Source: Nostoc sp. NMS8
GTDB lineage: Bacteria > Cyanobacteriota > Cyanobacteriia > Cyanobacteriales > Nostocaceae
Assembly (NCBI RefSeq): GCF_017115045.1
Contig: NZ_JABXKK010000090.1
Span: 1-64,000 of the forward strand
Direction of reading: 5' to 3'
DNA length: 64,000 nt
Positions 34,809 through 43,530 of this stretch are shown one piece after another; within the stretch, counting starts at the first letter, position 1; every line of letters starts with the position of its first letter. Under the pieces are notes generated by a model. That model was not told where the DNA came from and ran no database searches. It saw nothing but the letters and a program-made list of their open reading frames with translations. The position numbers and the translations under genes are program-made.

Positions 34809-36128
34809 ATGAATAGTAATTTTTTAGCTCCCAAAATTCGAGATTTTTGGTATTCGTTGAGAAAGTTGGCTCGGCACTTTTTTATTTTAGGAATCATTCT
34901 AAGTTTGTGTCTGATATTTTTATCTAGTTGTCAGGGAATAAGACAAAAGGAAAATGGGGTAATTCATCTGACACTATGGCACGCTATTAATCCTCCTGCG
35001 AATCGAGATATCTTTCAAAAACTAGTAGATAAATTTAATCAGACTCATCCTAATATTCAGGTGCAATCTATCTTTGAGAGTGAACCTCAATTACCAAAAA
35101 TATTGACCTCAGTGGTTGCCAATGTGCCACCAGATATGCTGGCATTCCATCCTGAATATACAGGTCAATTTGTGGAATTAGGGGCAATTCGACCTTTAGA
35201 AGATTGGTTAGACAAATCGCCTCTCAAATCAGATATTAGACCTAATCTACTGGAAGAAATGCAGTTAGATGGTCACATTTGGTCAGTGCCAATGCACACC
35301 AGTAATATTGGGATTTTTTATCGCCCTAAACTTTTTGAAGCTGCCGGTATCACAGAATTACCCAAGACTTGGGATGAATTGAGACAAGTTGCCAAAAAAT
35401 TAACTATAGACCGCAATGGCGATCGCCGCCCCGAACAGTATGGCATGTTACTGCCTTTAGGAAAAGGAGGATGGACTGTATTTAGTTGGTTCCCGTTTTT
35501 ACTTGGTGCTGAGGGAGAAATTGTAATCAATAATCGCCCCAATTTAATGAATGCGGGTGCGATCGCGGCCTTAAAATTTTGGCAAGACCTCATAAAAGAT
35601 GGTTCAGTATTGCTTTCTGCCCCAGAACGAGGTTATGAAGAAGACGCTTTTATTGCAGGTCGTGTAGCGATGCAAATAACAGGCCCTTGGACTTTAATCA
35701 TGAAATCTGAGGTCGATCATCAAGTATTACCCATACCAGCAAGTGTCAGACCTGCTACAGTCACAGGTACCGGAAATTTATTTGTGATGAAGACCACACC
35801 AGCCAGAGAGCAAGCAGCACTCAAATTTTTAGAGTATGTTTTGAGCGAGGAATTCCAAACCGAATGGTGTATAGGAACGGGTTTTTTGCCAGTTACCCTC
35901 ACATCGGCTCAAAGCAAAGCTTATCAGCAATTTATCAATGAAAAACCAATGTTAAAAGTGTTTTTTGACCAACTACCTGTAGCACGTTCTCAACCGATTA
36001 TTGCTGGATATAGCCGTATTTCTGACAGTCTTGGTCGAGCGATAGAAGCGACATTGCTAGGAGAGTCTGCTGAAAAAGCTCTCAAGATAGCACAAGAGCG
36101 TTTAGAGATGATTTGGGATGACAAATAA
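34809..36128 (+). CDS. extracellular solute-binding lipoprotein (family 1, sugar type)
   Basis: 439 residues. A long N-terminal leader ends in a lipobox-like LSSC near residue 40. The mature part (ITLWHA-like LTLWHAINPPANRD, FNQTHPNIQVQS, PLEDWLDKS, GPWTLIM) is that of the MalE/UgpB class of binding proteins that deliver sugars or glycerol phosphates to an ABC importer. No permease or ATPase gene lies next to it, so it is an orphan component using a transporter encoded elsewhere. Its placement directly after the GT4 gene suggests shared transcription. Confidence 0.83.
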   Translation: MNSNFLAPKIRDFWYSLRKLARHFFILGIILSLCLIFLSSCQGIRQKENGVIHLTLWHAINPPANRDIFQKLVDKFNQTHPNIQVQSIFESEPQLPKILTSVVANVPPDMLAFHPEYTGQFVELGAIRPLEDWLDKSPLKSDIRPNLLEEMQLDGHIWSVPMHTSNIGIFYRPKLFEAAGITELPKTWDELRQVAKKLTIDRNGDRRPEQYGMLLPLGKGGWTVFSWFPFLLGAEGEIVINNRPNLMNAGAIAALKFWQDLIKDGSVLLSAPERGYEEDAFIAGRVAMQITGPWTLIMKSEVDHQVLPIPASVRPATVTGTGNLFVMKTTPAREQAALKFLEYVLSEEFQTEWCIGTGFLPVTLTSAQSKAYQQFINEKPMLKVFFDQLPVARSQPIIAGYSRISDSLGRAIEATLLGESAEKALKIAQERLEMIWDDK

Positions 36129-36161
36129 ATCAAACTGGGTATTGGTTACTATCGATAAAAG

Positions 36162-36899
36162 TCACGAAGAAACTCCAGTTTTAGGGTGCAAATTTCTTTT
36201 CAATGTACACAAACCAATTGCTGGTATGGCTCCGAGAATCGCTGCTGTCAGTCCTTGTCCACTCCAATATAGTATGGGACTACGGTAGGTTTCTGGAATC
36301 AAATTTTGCACAATAAAAAGCAACCAAACCAAAATAGTAATCAACAAGAAAGAGATTGAGGGTAAAAAATTCCACCACCAAATGTCTGCTGTGTATCGCC
36401 TCAATACCAGCCATTGGCAAATTCCTAGCCAAATACCAGAAATAATATAAGCGATCGCAAATAGAAATTCCAAAATAAAAGTTTCTTCAGGAGATGATGA
36501 GACAATGGTTGAAATATAGTTAATCCAGGCTGTAGAAACGCCATTGGCAATCAGCCAACCAACGCTAGTAGCAAATAGCCACTGCCAACCCGGTAAATAC
36601 CGATAAAGGACAAGGCTCTGGTCAGCAGCAAAAATTATGGCAAATATAACATTACTGAGACTTCTGACTAAAATGCTCCATGTTTGTGGTTGAGTAGCAA
36701 TATTAGATGAGACACTGTGGAGAATAATTTTCTCTAAGGCGATACTGGCAACACCACCAACAACCCATCCAATGAGCGTCATTAAGGTAAACTGAATAAA
36801 GAACCTCTGTCGCAGCGATCGCGGAATCAAATACTTTCCTGGATTAGGCTCATTACTAGCAGATGCAAGATGGTCGGGACTGTTAGAGTCAGTTTGCAT
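36162..36899 (-). CDS. polytopic membrane protein of unknown function
   Basis: 245 residues with about six hydrophobic segments (for example FTLMTLIGWVVGGVASIAL, ISFLLITILVWLLFIV, TAAILGAIPAIGLC) arranged as internally similar pairs. I do not recognise a named family; similar proteins of this type are common in filamentous cyanobacteria. No catalytic motif is seen. It is convergent with the binding-protein gene, with 33 bases between stops. Confidence 0.65.
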   Translation of the reverse strand: MQTDSNSPDHLASASNEPNPGKYLIPRSLRQRFFIQFTLMTLIGWVVGGVASIALEKIILHSVSSNIATQPQTWSILVRSLSNVIFAIIFAADQSLVLYRYLPGWQWLFATSVGWLIANGVSTAWINYISTIVSSSPEETFILEFLFAIAYIISGIWLGICQWLVLRRYTADIWWWNFLPSISFLLITILVWLLFIVQNLIPETYRSPILYWSGQGLTAAILGAIPAIGLCTLKRNLHPKTGVSS

Positions 36900-37565
36900 A
36901 AGGAGTTAGGGGAGTAGGAATGGGGATGAGGGAGATGAGGAAGACGAGGGAGTAGGGGAGGAAGAGCTATTGATTATTAACCAATTCCCAATTCCCAACC
37001 CTCAGTTCAATATTGATTCTTGTTTTACCCTATTTCTCAATCACCAGTCCCTATTCTTCACTCCCTCCTTGCCCAAGGTGAGCATATTATGTCAATAATC
37101 ACAGTTTATTCTCAATAGAGCTTTTAAATAATTTCATTAAGCTATGCTTATTGCTAAAGATTTAAGGTTAGCTCATCCTAGATATCGCTTTGAGTCTTGG
37201 AAACTAAACCAAACCAGAAATGGTGATTTTTTTGGTTCTTAACCTTGGTGGTGAGCAAAAGTCATTTATATAGGTTTGTCCTCTCAGTTATAACTGCACA
37301 AGAGTCTTCACTTAATCTTTAAAGATATTTTAGTATATATACCGTATCTTTTACGAGTTATAGAAATCAAAATAGGATTACAAAGCATCAAGATCAACTT
37401 ACATCTTTGAGCTTGTTTTACCCAACAATAGTCATATGTAAAGACCTAATAATCTTTGTGATTTTTTTCTAATTTGTTGGCGTAAGGAAACTAGTTTTTC
37501 ATAGCTAGGTTTCAAGAAAAGTTCAGTCTTAATTATCTTTGTGTTCTTCAAGGTTTGTTACTAGA
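36900..37565. other. spacer with purine-rich and STRR-like words
   Basis: Bases 36903-36965 are a purine-rich run of GGGGA/GATGAGG words on the plus strand, followed by CCAATTCCCAATTCCC. The rest (37070-37560) is AT-rich; it presumably holds the promoter of the PEP-CTERM gene. No gene seen. Confidence 0.45.
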
Positions 37566-38249
37566 ATGCTGCAAAAAATCTCTTTGGCTTTACTCGGTAT
37601 GACTGCTGTAGTCATGAGCGCGAATCCAGCTAGTGCAGTAACTCTGCAAGTCAATAGTGGCCCGTTTTCTAGCTACACTGATGCCAAAACTGTCACTTTT
37701 GACGATGGCACAGCAAATGATCCTAATGGATTTGTTACTTACTCTAATATTACTAGTAACATTGTTGAAGGTAGCGTATCTGGTCAATACGCCTCACCTT
37801 ATGGGGATAACACCAAGTTTCTGACGATTTCTCCAGTAGGTAGTAATGTTGCAGGCGACAGTGGTTTTGTAAATATTAAGTTCAAAGAAGCTGTTAATTA
37901 CTTCGGTTTTTATGCAGGTTCATTAGACGATTATAACTTTGTTGACATTTACAAAGGTAATCAGTTGTTAAAGACCTTTAGTGGTGCAGATGTGCCAACT
38001 GCTACAGCTAATGGTAGTTGGACTAGCTCGGAAGCTAATATGTTTGTCAATCTTGTAGCTGATACAGGAGAAACATTTGACCGAGTTGTGATGCGCTCAA
38101 ATGGCGTTGCCTTTGAAACAGATAACCACGCCTATAGACTAGCCAGCGTTCCTGAACCTAGTGCGATGTTAGGTGTGTTAGCAATAGGTGCTTGTGGTAT
38201 GATGTCAGTCTTCAAACGCTCACAACATAAAGTAGCAGTGAAAGGATAA
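37566..38249 (+). CDS. secreted PEP-CTERM protein
   Basis: About 227 residues from the ATG at 37566 (a GTG at 37539 is in frame, but the ATG gives a clean signal peptide ending ANPASA). The mature domain is beta-rich (YFGFYAGSLDDYNFVDIYKG). The C-terminus has the PEP-CTERM signal: VPEPSA, a hydrophobic segment (MLGVLAIGACGMMSV) and a basic end FKRSQHK. Such proteins are exported and sorted by an exosortase; many relate to the extracellular matrix. Its exact role is unknown. Confidence 0.85.
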   Translation: MLQKISLALLGMTAVVMSANPASAVTLQVNSGPFSSYTDAKTVTFDDGTANDPNGFVTYSNITSNIVEGSVSGQYASPYGDNTKFLTISPVGSNVAGDSGFVNIKFKEAVNYFGFYAGSLDDYNFVDIYKGNQLLKTFSGADVPTATANGSWTSSEANMFVNLVADTGETFDRVVMRSNGVAFETDNHAYRLASVPEPSAMLGVLAIGACGMMSVFKRSQHKVAVKG

Positions 38250-38288
38250 ATTTAAATTTATCCAGATCCCTGTTGAAAAACCTTAAGG

Positions 38289-38325
38289 ATGTGTCTCTAA
38301 GCATGGCGTAGAGGCACATTTTGTT
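38289..38325 (+). terminator. Rho-independent terminator after the PEP-CTERM gene
   Basis: ATGTGTCTCTA pairs with TAGAGGCACAT (one G-U pair) around nine bases and is followed by TTTTGTT. It lies 40 bases after the stop. Confidence 0.8.
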
Positions 38326-38611
38326 ATGCAGTTTTCCTCAAACGTTCTCTTGATGCAGAAGTGAAAGGTGTATTTCTACGTAGGACTCAAAGCAATAATT
38401 TCATGGGAGAAGGCAAAAAAACAAGAAGTTGTAGCGCTTGCTGGCATTAATACTCTAGTCAAGCCAACCGAGCGCTTATATTCCAAATAATCAAAATATT
38501 ATAAAATATTACTATTATGCCCTGCTATTCGCCTTTTGCTGAAAACCTGCTGGAAAAGCGTAATCCCAGAATGATAAGCTAAACAGTGGCATAAATAGGA
38601 TGAAGTAATAA
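38326..38611. other. hemE upstream spacer
   Basis: AT-rich with no gene or repeat recognised. It should hold the hemE promoter. Confidence 0.4.
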
Positions 38612-39673
38612 ATGGGTGTTTATTCAACGACTCCTCATCTCTTACGGGCTGCTCGTGGTGAAGTAGTAGATCGTCCCCCTGTATGGATGATGCGACAAGC
38701 GGGACGATATATGAAAGCATATCGAGACTTAAGAGAGAAGTATCCTTCATTTCGCGATCGCTCGGAAATTCCAGATGTAGCAATTGAAGTTTCCTTGCAA
38801 CCGTGGAAAGCTTTCCAACCAGATGGAGTAATTTTATTTTCTGATATTGTCACCCCATTACCTGGTTTGGGCATTGACATGGACATCGCGGAAGGTAAAG
38901 GGCCAATCATTCATTCACCCCTCCGCACTCAAGAACAAATTGATAATTTGCATCCCTTAGAACCAGAAGCAGCTCTCCCATTCATCAAAACGATTTTGCA
39001 AGCGCTGCGTTCGGAAGTAGGTGATAAATCAACGGTGTTGGGCTTTGTGGGTGCGCCGTGGACGTTAGCAGCTTATGCGGTAGAAGGAAAAGGTTCTAAA
39101 ACCTATTCCATCATCAAAAATCTGGCATTCTCAGATCCGACGATATTGCATCAATTGTTAGCTAAATTAGCAGATGCGATCGCCATCTATGCCCGTTACC
39201 AAATTGACTCTGGCGCTCAAGTTATCCAAATGTTCGATTCTTGGGCGGGTCAATTAAGCCCTCAAGATTATGATACCTTTGCTCTCCCCTATCAGCAGCG
39301 AGTTTTCCAGCAGGTTAAGCAAACCCACCCTGATACACCTTTGATTTTGCTAGTTAGCGGTAGTGCGGGTGTGTTGGAAAGAATGGCACAATCTGGCGCT
39401 GATATTGTCAGTGTAGACTGGGCTGTAGATATGGCAGACGCACGAGCCAGATTGGGTAAGCAAGTCAAAGTTCAAGGAAATCTTGACCCAGGGGTGTTAT
39501 TCGGCTCTAAACAGTTTATCCGCGATCGCATCCTTGATACCGTTCGCAAAGCTGGTAATTGGGGTCATATTCTCAATCTCGGTCACGGTGTCCTCCCAGA
39601 AACTCCCGAAGAAAATGTTGCTTTTTTCTTTGAAACCGCAAAGGAACTTAACCTTGCAGGAGTTAAGGGTTAG
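38612..39673 (+). CDS. hemE: uroporphyrinogen decarboxylase
   Basis: 353 residues, standard HemE length. Family signatures are present: the N-terminal RPPVWMMRQAGRYM and the internal GFVGAPWTLAAY, with the catalytic aspartate in FSDIVTPL. It removes four carboxyl groups from uroporphyrinogen III to make coproporphyrinogen III, feeding heme and chlorophyll synthesis in the cytoplasm. A single-gene unit; the downstream gap carries GTTAGGAGTTA repeats. Confidence 0.96.
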   Translation: MGVYSTTPHLLRAARGEVVDRPPVWMMRQAGRYMKAYRDLREKYPSFRDRSEIPDVAIEVSLQPWKAFQPDGVILFSDIVTPLPGLGIDMDIAEGKGPIIHSPLRTQEQIDNLHPLEPEAALPFIKTILQALRSEVGDKSTVLGFVGAPWTLAAYAVEGKGSKTYSIIKNLAFSDPTILHQLLAKLADAIAIYARYQIDSGAQVIQMFDSWAGQLSPQDYDTFALPYQQRVFQQVKQTHPDTPLILLVSGSAGVLERMAQSGADIVSVDWAVDMADARARLGKQVKVQGNLDPGVLFGSKQFIRDRILDTVRKAGNWGHILNLGHGVLPETPEENVAFFFETAKELNLAGVKG

Positions 39674-39800
39674 GAGTTAGGAGTTATCAGTTAGGAGTTA
39701 TCAGTTGCGAAGTGCAAAGTTATTTTTAACTCCTCACTTCTCACTCCTAACTTAATTTTTAACTCCTGATTCGGAACTTTTAACTTGATTCTTAACTCTT
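39668..39800. repeat. TTAGGAGTTA-type tandem repeats
   Basis: GGTTAGGAGTTAGGAGTTA and TATCAGTTAGGAGTTATCAG words are followed by the complementary CTCCTCACTTCTCACTCC and TTAACTCCTGATT words. The two blocks could pair. A similar block lies at 45630-45700. These are STRR-type short repeats after hemE. Confidence 0.65.
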
Positions 39801-39833
39801 TAGTTTTAACTTCTAAATTTTGATAAATTTTTT

Positions 39834-40793
39834 ATGAGCCAGAAACGGATTTTAGTGACTGGTGCAAGTGGTTGTGTAGGTCATTATTTAACAGAAGCCT
39901 TAATTAAGGAAACAGATCACGAACTGTATCTACTAGTTAGGAACCCAAGCAAACTGCAAGTTGATACTAATGCACGTTCGGGTATCAACGTTTTGCAAGG
40001 TGATATGCAAAATATTCGCCAGTTTGCCGATTTGCTATACACAATTGATACGGCGGTACTCACAGCCACAGCTTGGGGTGGTGATGAGACATTTGATATT
40101 AATGTCGTCAAGACTATAGAGTTGCTCGAACTGCTAGATCCAGAACGTTGCCAGCAGGTGATTTATTTTTCGACAGCCAGCGTTTTGGATCGCTACAATC
40201 AACCATTGAAAGAAGCCGGGGAAATTGGGACAGATTACATCCGTTCCAAATATGAGTGCTTAGAGAAAAAAGAAAAATTAGCGATCGCACCCAAAATTAC
40301 CACAGTATTTCCGACTTTAGTTTTGGGTGGTGATGCCAATAAACCTGATTCTGCTGTCACCTCTGGCATTCCAGAAGTGACGAAATATATCAATTTGATT
40401 CGCTTTTTGGAAGCAGATGGCAGTTTTCACTTTATCCACGGACAAGATATTGCCACTGTCGTGCAATATTTAATCGATCATCCTCCCGAAAACGATCAAC
40501 CACGTTGGCTTGTTTTAGGTCAAGCACCGTTAACAGCTAATCAAGCAATAGAAGAACTTTGCGCGTATTTGGGCAAAAAGATTTACTTTCGTATTCCCAT
40601 ATCTTTAGCCTTGGCTAATTTAATTATTGTTCTGTTCCGCATTCAGATGGCCGCTTGGGATCGGTTTTGCATGAACTATCGGCATTTTACTTATGAAAAA
40701 TTCATCAATCCCGATAGTTTTGGCTTGCAAAATTACTGTGCAACCATGAGTGATGTTTTAAAAATTAGTGGTATAGAACGAGCTAAAAATTAG
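39834..40793 (+). CDS. NAD-dependent epimerase/dehydratase-like protein (extended or atypical SDR)
   Basis: 319 residues. The dinucleotide motif GASGCVGHYL is at residues about 9-18 in a Rossmann start (KRILVTGASG). The catalytic tyrosine appears to be in DYIRSKYECLEKKE (YxxxK: Y-I-R-S-K). The C-terminal third (ALANLIIVLFRIQMAAWDRF) is hydrophobic and may sit on a membrane. The substrate is unknown; nucleotide sugars, steroids or flavonoid-type compounds are all possible for the fold. Confidence 0.78.
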   Translation: MSQKRILVTGASGCVGHYLTEALIKETDHELYLLVRNPSKLQVDTNARSGINVLQGDMQNIRQFADLLYTIDTAVLTATAWGGDETFDINVVKTIELLELLDPERCQQVIYFSTASVLDRYNQPLKEAGEIGTDYIRSKYECLEKKEKLAIAPKITTVFPTLVLGGDANKPDSAVTSGIPEVTKYINLIRFLEADGSFHFIHGQDIATVVQYLIDHPPENDQPRWLVLGQAPLTANQAIEELCAYLGKKIYFRIPISLALANLIIVLFRIQMAAWDRFCMNYRHFTYEKFINPDSFGLQNYCATMSDVLKISGIERAKN

Positions 40794-41134
40794 ATGTAAT
40801 CTGTAGCTTTTGACAGTATTTGTCAAATATCAGCAGATAAATAACATATTCAATGCAGGATCTACCGCTCAAACTTTGCGTCCCTCTGCGCTTCACTTTG
40901 CGTTCCTCTGCGTTTAAAAAAGCTACAAACTTACTTGTACAAAACTGTACTTAGTAAAGGAAATTAAGAATTAGGTATAGAGAAAAATGAAAAATTACTT
41001 CTTTCCCCTCTGCTCCTTGCTCCCCATTTAGGTAAAAACATCAGTGGTAAAATAAAACAACTTTAATAAAAAGTCAATAACTCTTTATTTTCGTTAGAGT
41101 GGGATAACAATCAAAGTGTGAGGATTGATACTAC
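40794..41134. other. spacer with CTCTGCG repeat words
   Basis: Repeated TTTGCGTCCCTCTGCG and TTTGCGTTCCTCTGCG words lie near 40875-40915, a dispersed short repeat type. The rest is AT-rich. No gene seen. Confidence 0.5.
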
Positions 41135-42742
41135 ATGCGAATCCTGTTAGTGTATCCGATATTTCCCAAAACCTTTTGGTCTTATGAAAAAATCTTGGAG
41201 TTAGTCGATCGCAAGGTTTTACTACCACCTCTAGGTTTAGTAACAGTAGCCGCGATTCTGCCCCAAGAATGGGAATTCAAGCTAGTCGATCGCAACATCC
41301 GCCCAGCAACAGAAGCAGAGTGGGCATGGGCAGATGTAGTAATCCTCTCTGCGATGATTGTCCAGAAGCAAGATTTACTTGAGCAAATCCAGGAAGCAAA
41401 AAAACGTGGCAAGCTAGTTGCAGTTGGCGGCCCCTACCCCACTTCTGTACCTCACGAAGTTGAAAATGTTGGCGCAGATTTTCTAATTCTGGATGAAGGG
41501 GAAATTACGCTGCCTATGTTTATTGAGGCAATTCAACGGGGTGAAACTTCTGGGACTTTCCGCGCCACAGAAAAACCTGATGTCACAAGCACACCAATAC
41601 CCCGCTTTGATTTATTGCAATTGAATGCCTATGACATGATGTCGGTACAGTTTTCGCGCGGGTGTCCCTTCCAGTGCGAATTTTGCGACATTATTGTTCT
41701 CTACGGGCGCAAACCACGCACCAAAGCCCCAGCGCAACTGTTAGCAGAGTTAGATTATCTCTATGAACTCGGTTGGCGGCGGGGTGTGTTCATGGTGGAT
41801 GACAACTTTATTGGCAACAAACGAAATGTGAAATTGTTGCTGAAAGAGTTAAAAGTCTGGATGGCAGAACATAAGTATCCCTTCCGATTTGACACGGAAG
41901 CATCAGTTGACTTGGCACAAGATGCAGAAATGTTGGAATTGATGGTTGAGTGCGGTTTCTCGGCGGTGTTTTTGGGAATCGAAACGCCGGATGAAGATAG
42001 TTTGCAAATGACCAAGAAATTTCAAAATACTCGCAGTTCTCTAACTGAGGCAGTGCAAACCATTACCAAAGCGGGATTGCGCCCAATGGCTGGGTTTATT
42101 ATCGGCTTTGATGGCGAAAAAGCAGGGGCAGGCGATCGCATTGTCCGCTTTGCTGAACAAGCAGCAATTCCCTCTACTACCTTTGCCATGTTGCAAGCGT
42201 TACCCAATACCGCTCTTTGGCATCGCCTGAAAAAGGAAGGAAGACTACGGGAAAACCAAAATGCCAATATTGCCAACATCAATCAAACAACATTGATGAA
42301 CTTCGTCCCCACTCGTCCTCTAGAAGAACTTGCACGAGAATATATTGAGGCATTTTGTACTTTATACGACCCAGTACAATACTTGGATCGTACCTACCGC
42401 TGCTTCTTGATGATGGGTTTGCCAAGTTGGAAAGCACCAGCGAAAATGCCAGAGTGGATTGTCGTGAAAGCCTTGCTGATTGTGATTTGGCGACAAGGGA
42501 TCAAACGGGAAACCCGTTGGAAATTCTGGCATCATTTGTTCAGCATTCTCAAGCGTAACCCTGGAGTTATTGAACATTACATCTCTGCTTGCGCCCACAA
42601 CGAGCATTTTCTAGAGTATCGCCAAATAGTCCGCGATCAAATTGAAAGCCAGCTAGCAGAATATTTAGCACAAGGTGCAGAAACGCCTTATGTGCTAGTG
42701 AAGGAAAAAACTGAGGAAAAAGCTGAAGCAGTAGTTAGTTAA
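41135..42742 (+). CDS. B12-binding-domain radical SAM protein
   Basis: 535 residues. The N-terminal half is a cobalamin-binding-like domain (MRILLVYPIFPKTFW, LPPLGLVTVAAIL, AVGGPYPTS). The radical SAM core has the cluster motif RGCPFQCEFCDI (CxxxCxxC) and a GIETPDEDSL segment. The C-terminal region resembles DUF4070. Such enzymes generate a 5'-deoxyadenosyl radical for methylation or rearrangement of unactivated carbons. It shares the general layout of the hopanoid methylase HpnP and bacteriochlorophyll methylases, but I cannot assign a product. No lipid genes flank it. The ATG at 41135 is the start. Confidence 0.8.
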   Translation: MRILLVYPIFPKTFWSYEKILELVDRKVLLPPLGLVTVAAILPQEWEFKLVDRNIRPATEAEWAWADVVILSAMIVQKQDLLEQIQEAKKRGKLVAVGGPYPTSVPHEVENVGADFLILDEGEITLPMFIEAIQRGETSGTFRATEKPDVTSTPIPRFDLLQLNAYDMMSVQFSRGCPFQCEFCDIIVLYGRKPRTKAPAQLLAELDYLYELGWRRGVFMVDDNFIGNKRNVKLLLKELKVWMAEHKYPFRFDTEASVDLAQDAEMLELMVECGFSAVFLGIETPDEDSLQMTKKFQNTRSSLTEAVQTITKAGLRPMAGFIIGFDGEKAGAGDRIVRFAEQAAIPSTTFAMLQALPNTALWHRLKKEGRLRENQNANIANINQTTLMNFVPTRPLEELAREYIEAFCTLYDPVQYLDRTYRCFLMMGLPSWKAPAKMPEWIVVKALLIVIWRQGIKRETRWKFWHHLFSILKRNPGVIEHYISACAHNEHFLEYRQIVRDQIESQLAEYLAQGAETPYVLVKEKTEEKAEAVVS

Positions 42743-42845
42743 GACTGGTAATGGGTAATAGTAAATAAATTACTTATTACCCGTTCTCAATTAAAAACTT
42801 GTATCTACATGTATGAGCTATTTGGCTTTTTCAATCCCAGTTATT

Positions 42846-43097
42846 TTAAAAATTAACTCTGCCGCTTGACTCATTAGCGAAGTAAAATATTAAGTAATCT
42901 TCTACTAGGAAACTCCGTAGACCACTGGCAAAATTATCGGAACTTTGCCCCATATTAGGAAAATCAGCCAACAGTTTATACTGCTGTTTGATTTTTTCGT
43001 TGAGTCTTCGATCTGCATCAAGATTGTAGGGAATAATATAGCGATTAATCTCTGTGAGGTCTTGCTTGGCTGGAATTGTTAAAACGTACCAACTCAT
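42846..43097 (-). CDS. ParE-type toxin with shortened C-terminus
   Basis: 83 residues starting MSWYVLTIPAKQDLTEINRY, with LLADFPNMGQ and LRSFLVEDYLIFYF, the ParE/RelE toxin pattern. Intact relatives continue about ten residues further with a strand of the VEILRVVSGYRD kind; here the end is SSGRVNF. Loss of the last strand suggests weakened or lost toxicity. Its ATG overlaps the ancestral stop of the upstream antitoxin (TAATG), the usual ParD-ParE coupling. The normal family inhibits DNA gyrase or cleaves mRNA; activity here is doubtful. Confidence 0.72.
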   Translation of the reverse strand: MSWYVLTIPAKQDLTEINRYIIPYNLDADRRLNEKIKQQYKLLADFPNMGQSSDNFASGLRSFLVEDYLIFYFANESSGRVNF

Positions 43098-43406
43098 TAT
43101 TTAGCAGCCTCAGCTTGTTGCATTTGAGCTTGGGCGCGTCGAATGTCTTCCTCTATTTCTGCAAATACCTCTTAACCATCAATTCCCTTGCCACGTTCGA
43201 GTTCTTCGATACCAACCAACTTGGATTTTAGCTTTCAATTCTGCTAAACGTTTTTCTTGAAGGCGTTGGCGTAGCCCACCGCAGGCATCGCGTTCATCTA
43301 GCAATCTCAATGCTTCACCCATCACCTCACTTACTGAGTGATATCGACCACTATCAACTTTATCCTTAACCAACTGCTCCAGTTCTGGGGTCAAAGATAT
43401 ATTCAC
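43097..43406 (-). pseudogene. broken ParD-type antitoxin gene
   Basis: The first 37 residues (MNISLTPELEQLVKDKVDSG, HSVSEVMGEALRLL) are a ParD/CC2985-type ribbon-helix-helix antitoxin. Three lesions follow on the minus strand: a dispersed repeat insertion encoding CGGLRQR (43264-43292), a four-base tandem duplication causing a frameshift (plus-strand ACCAACCAAC, 43211-43220), and a nonsense TAA (43172-43174). Restoring the frame gives GIEELERGKGIDG, the stop, then EVFAEIEEDIRRAQAQMQQ and a TAA overlapping the toxin start. As it stands translation ends at 43179. Confidence 0.75.
43264..43292. repeat. dispersed repeat inside the antitoxin gene
   Basis: The unit with core GGCGTAGCCC and CATCGCG is related to the one at 13594-13623. 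It interrupts the normal RLQEK-type helix of the antitoxin. Confidence 0.6.
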
Positions 43407-43530
43407 AATTATTCCTTCATTCCGTTTACTCTATATAGTAACCGAAAGGGATTGGAGCAAGGCTAAAATAATTCGTAATTGATAATACTAGGCGATTATT
43501 ACTAATGACAAATGACAAATGACAAATTAG

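Noticed and set aside
41135..42742. Calling the radical SAM protein HpnP (hopanoid C-2 methylase)
   Set aside because: General layout is similar, but I could not see HpnP-specific motifs and no hopanoid genes are adjacent.
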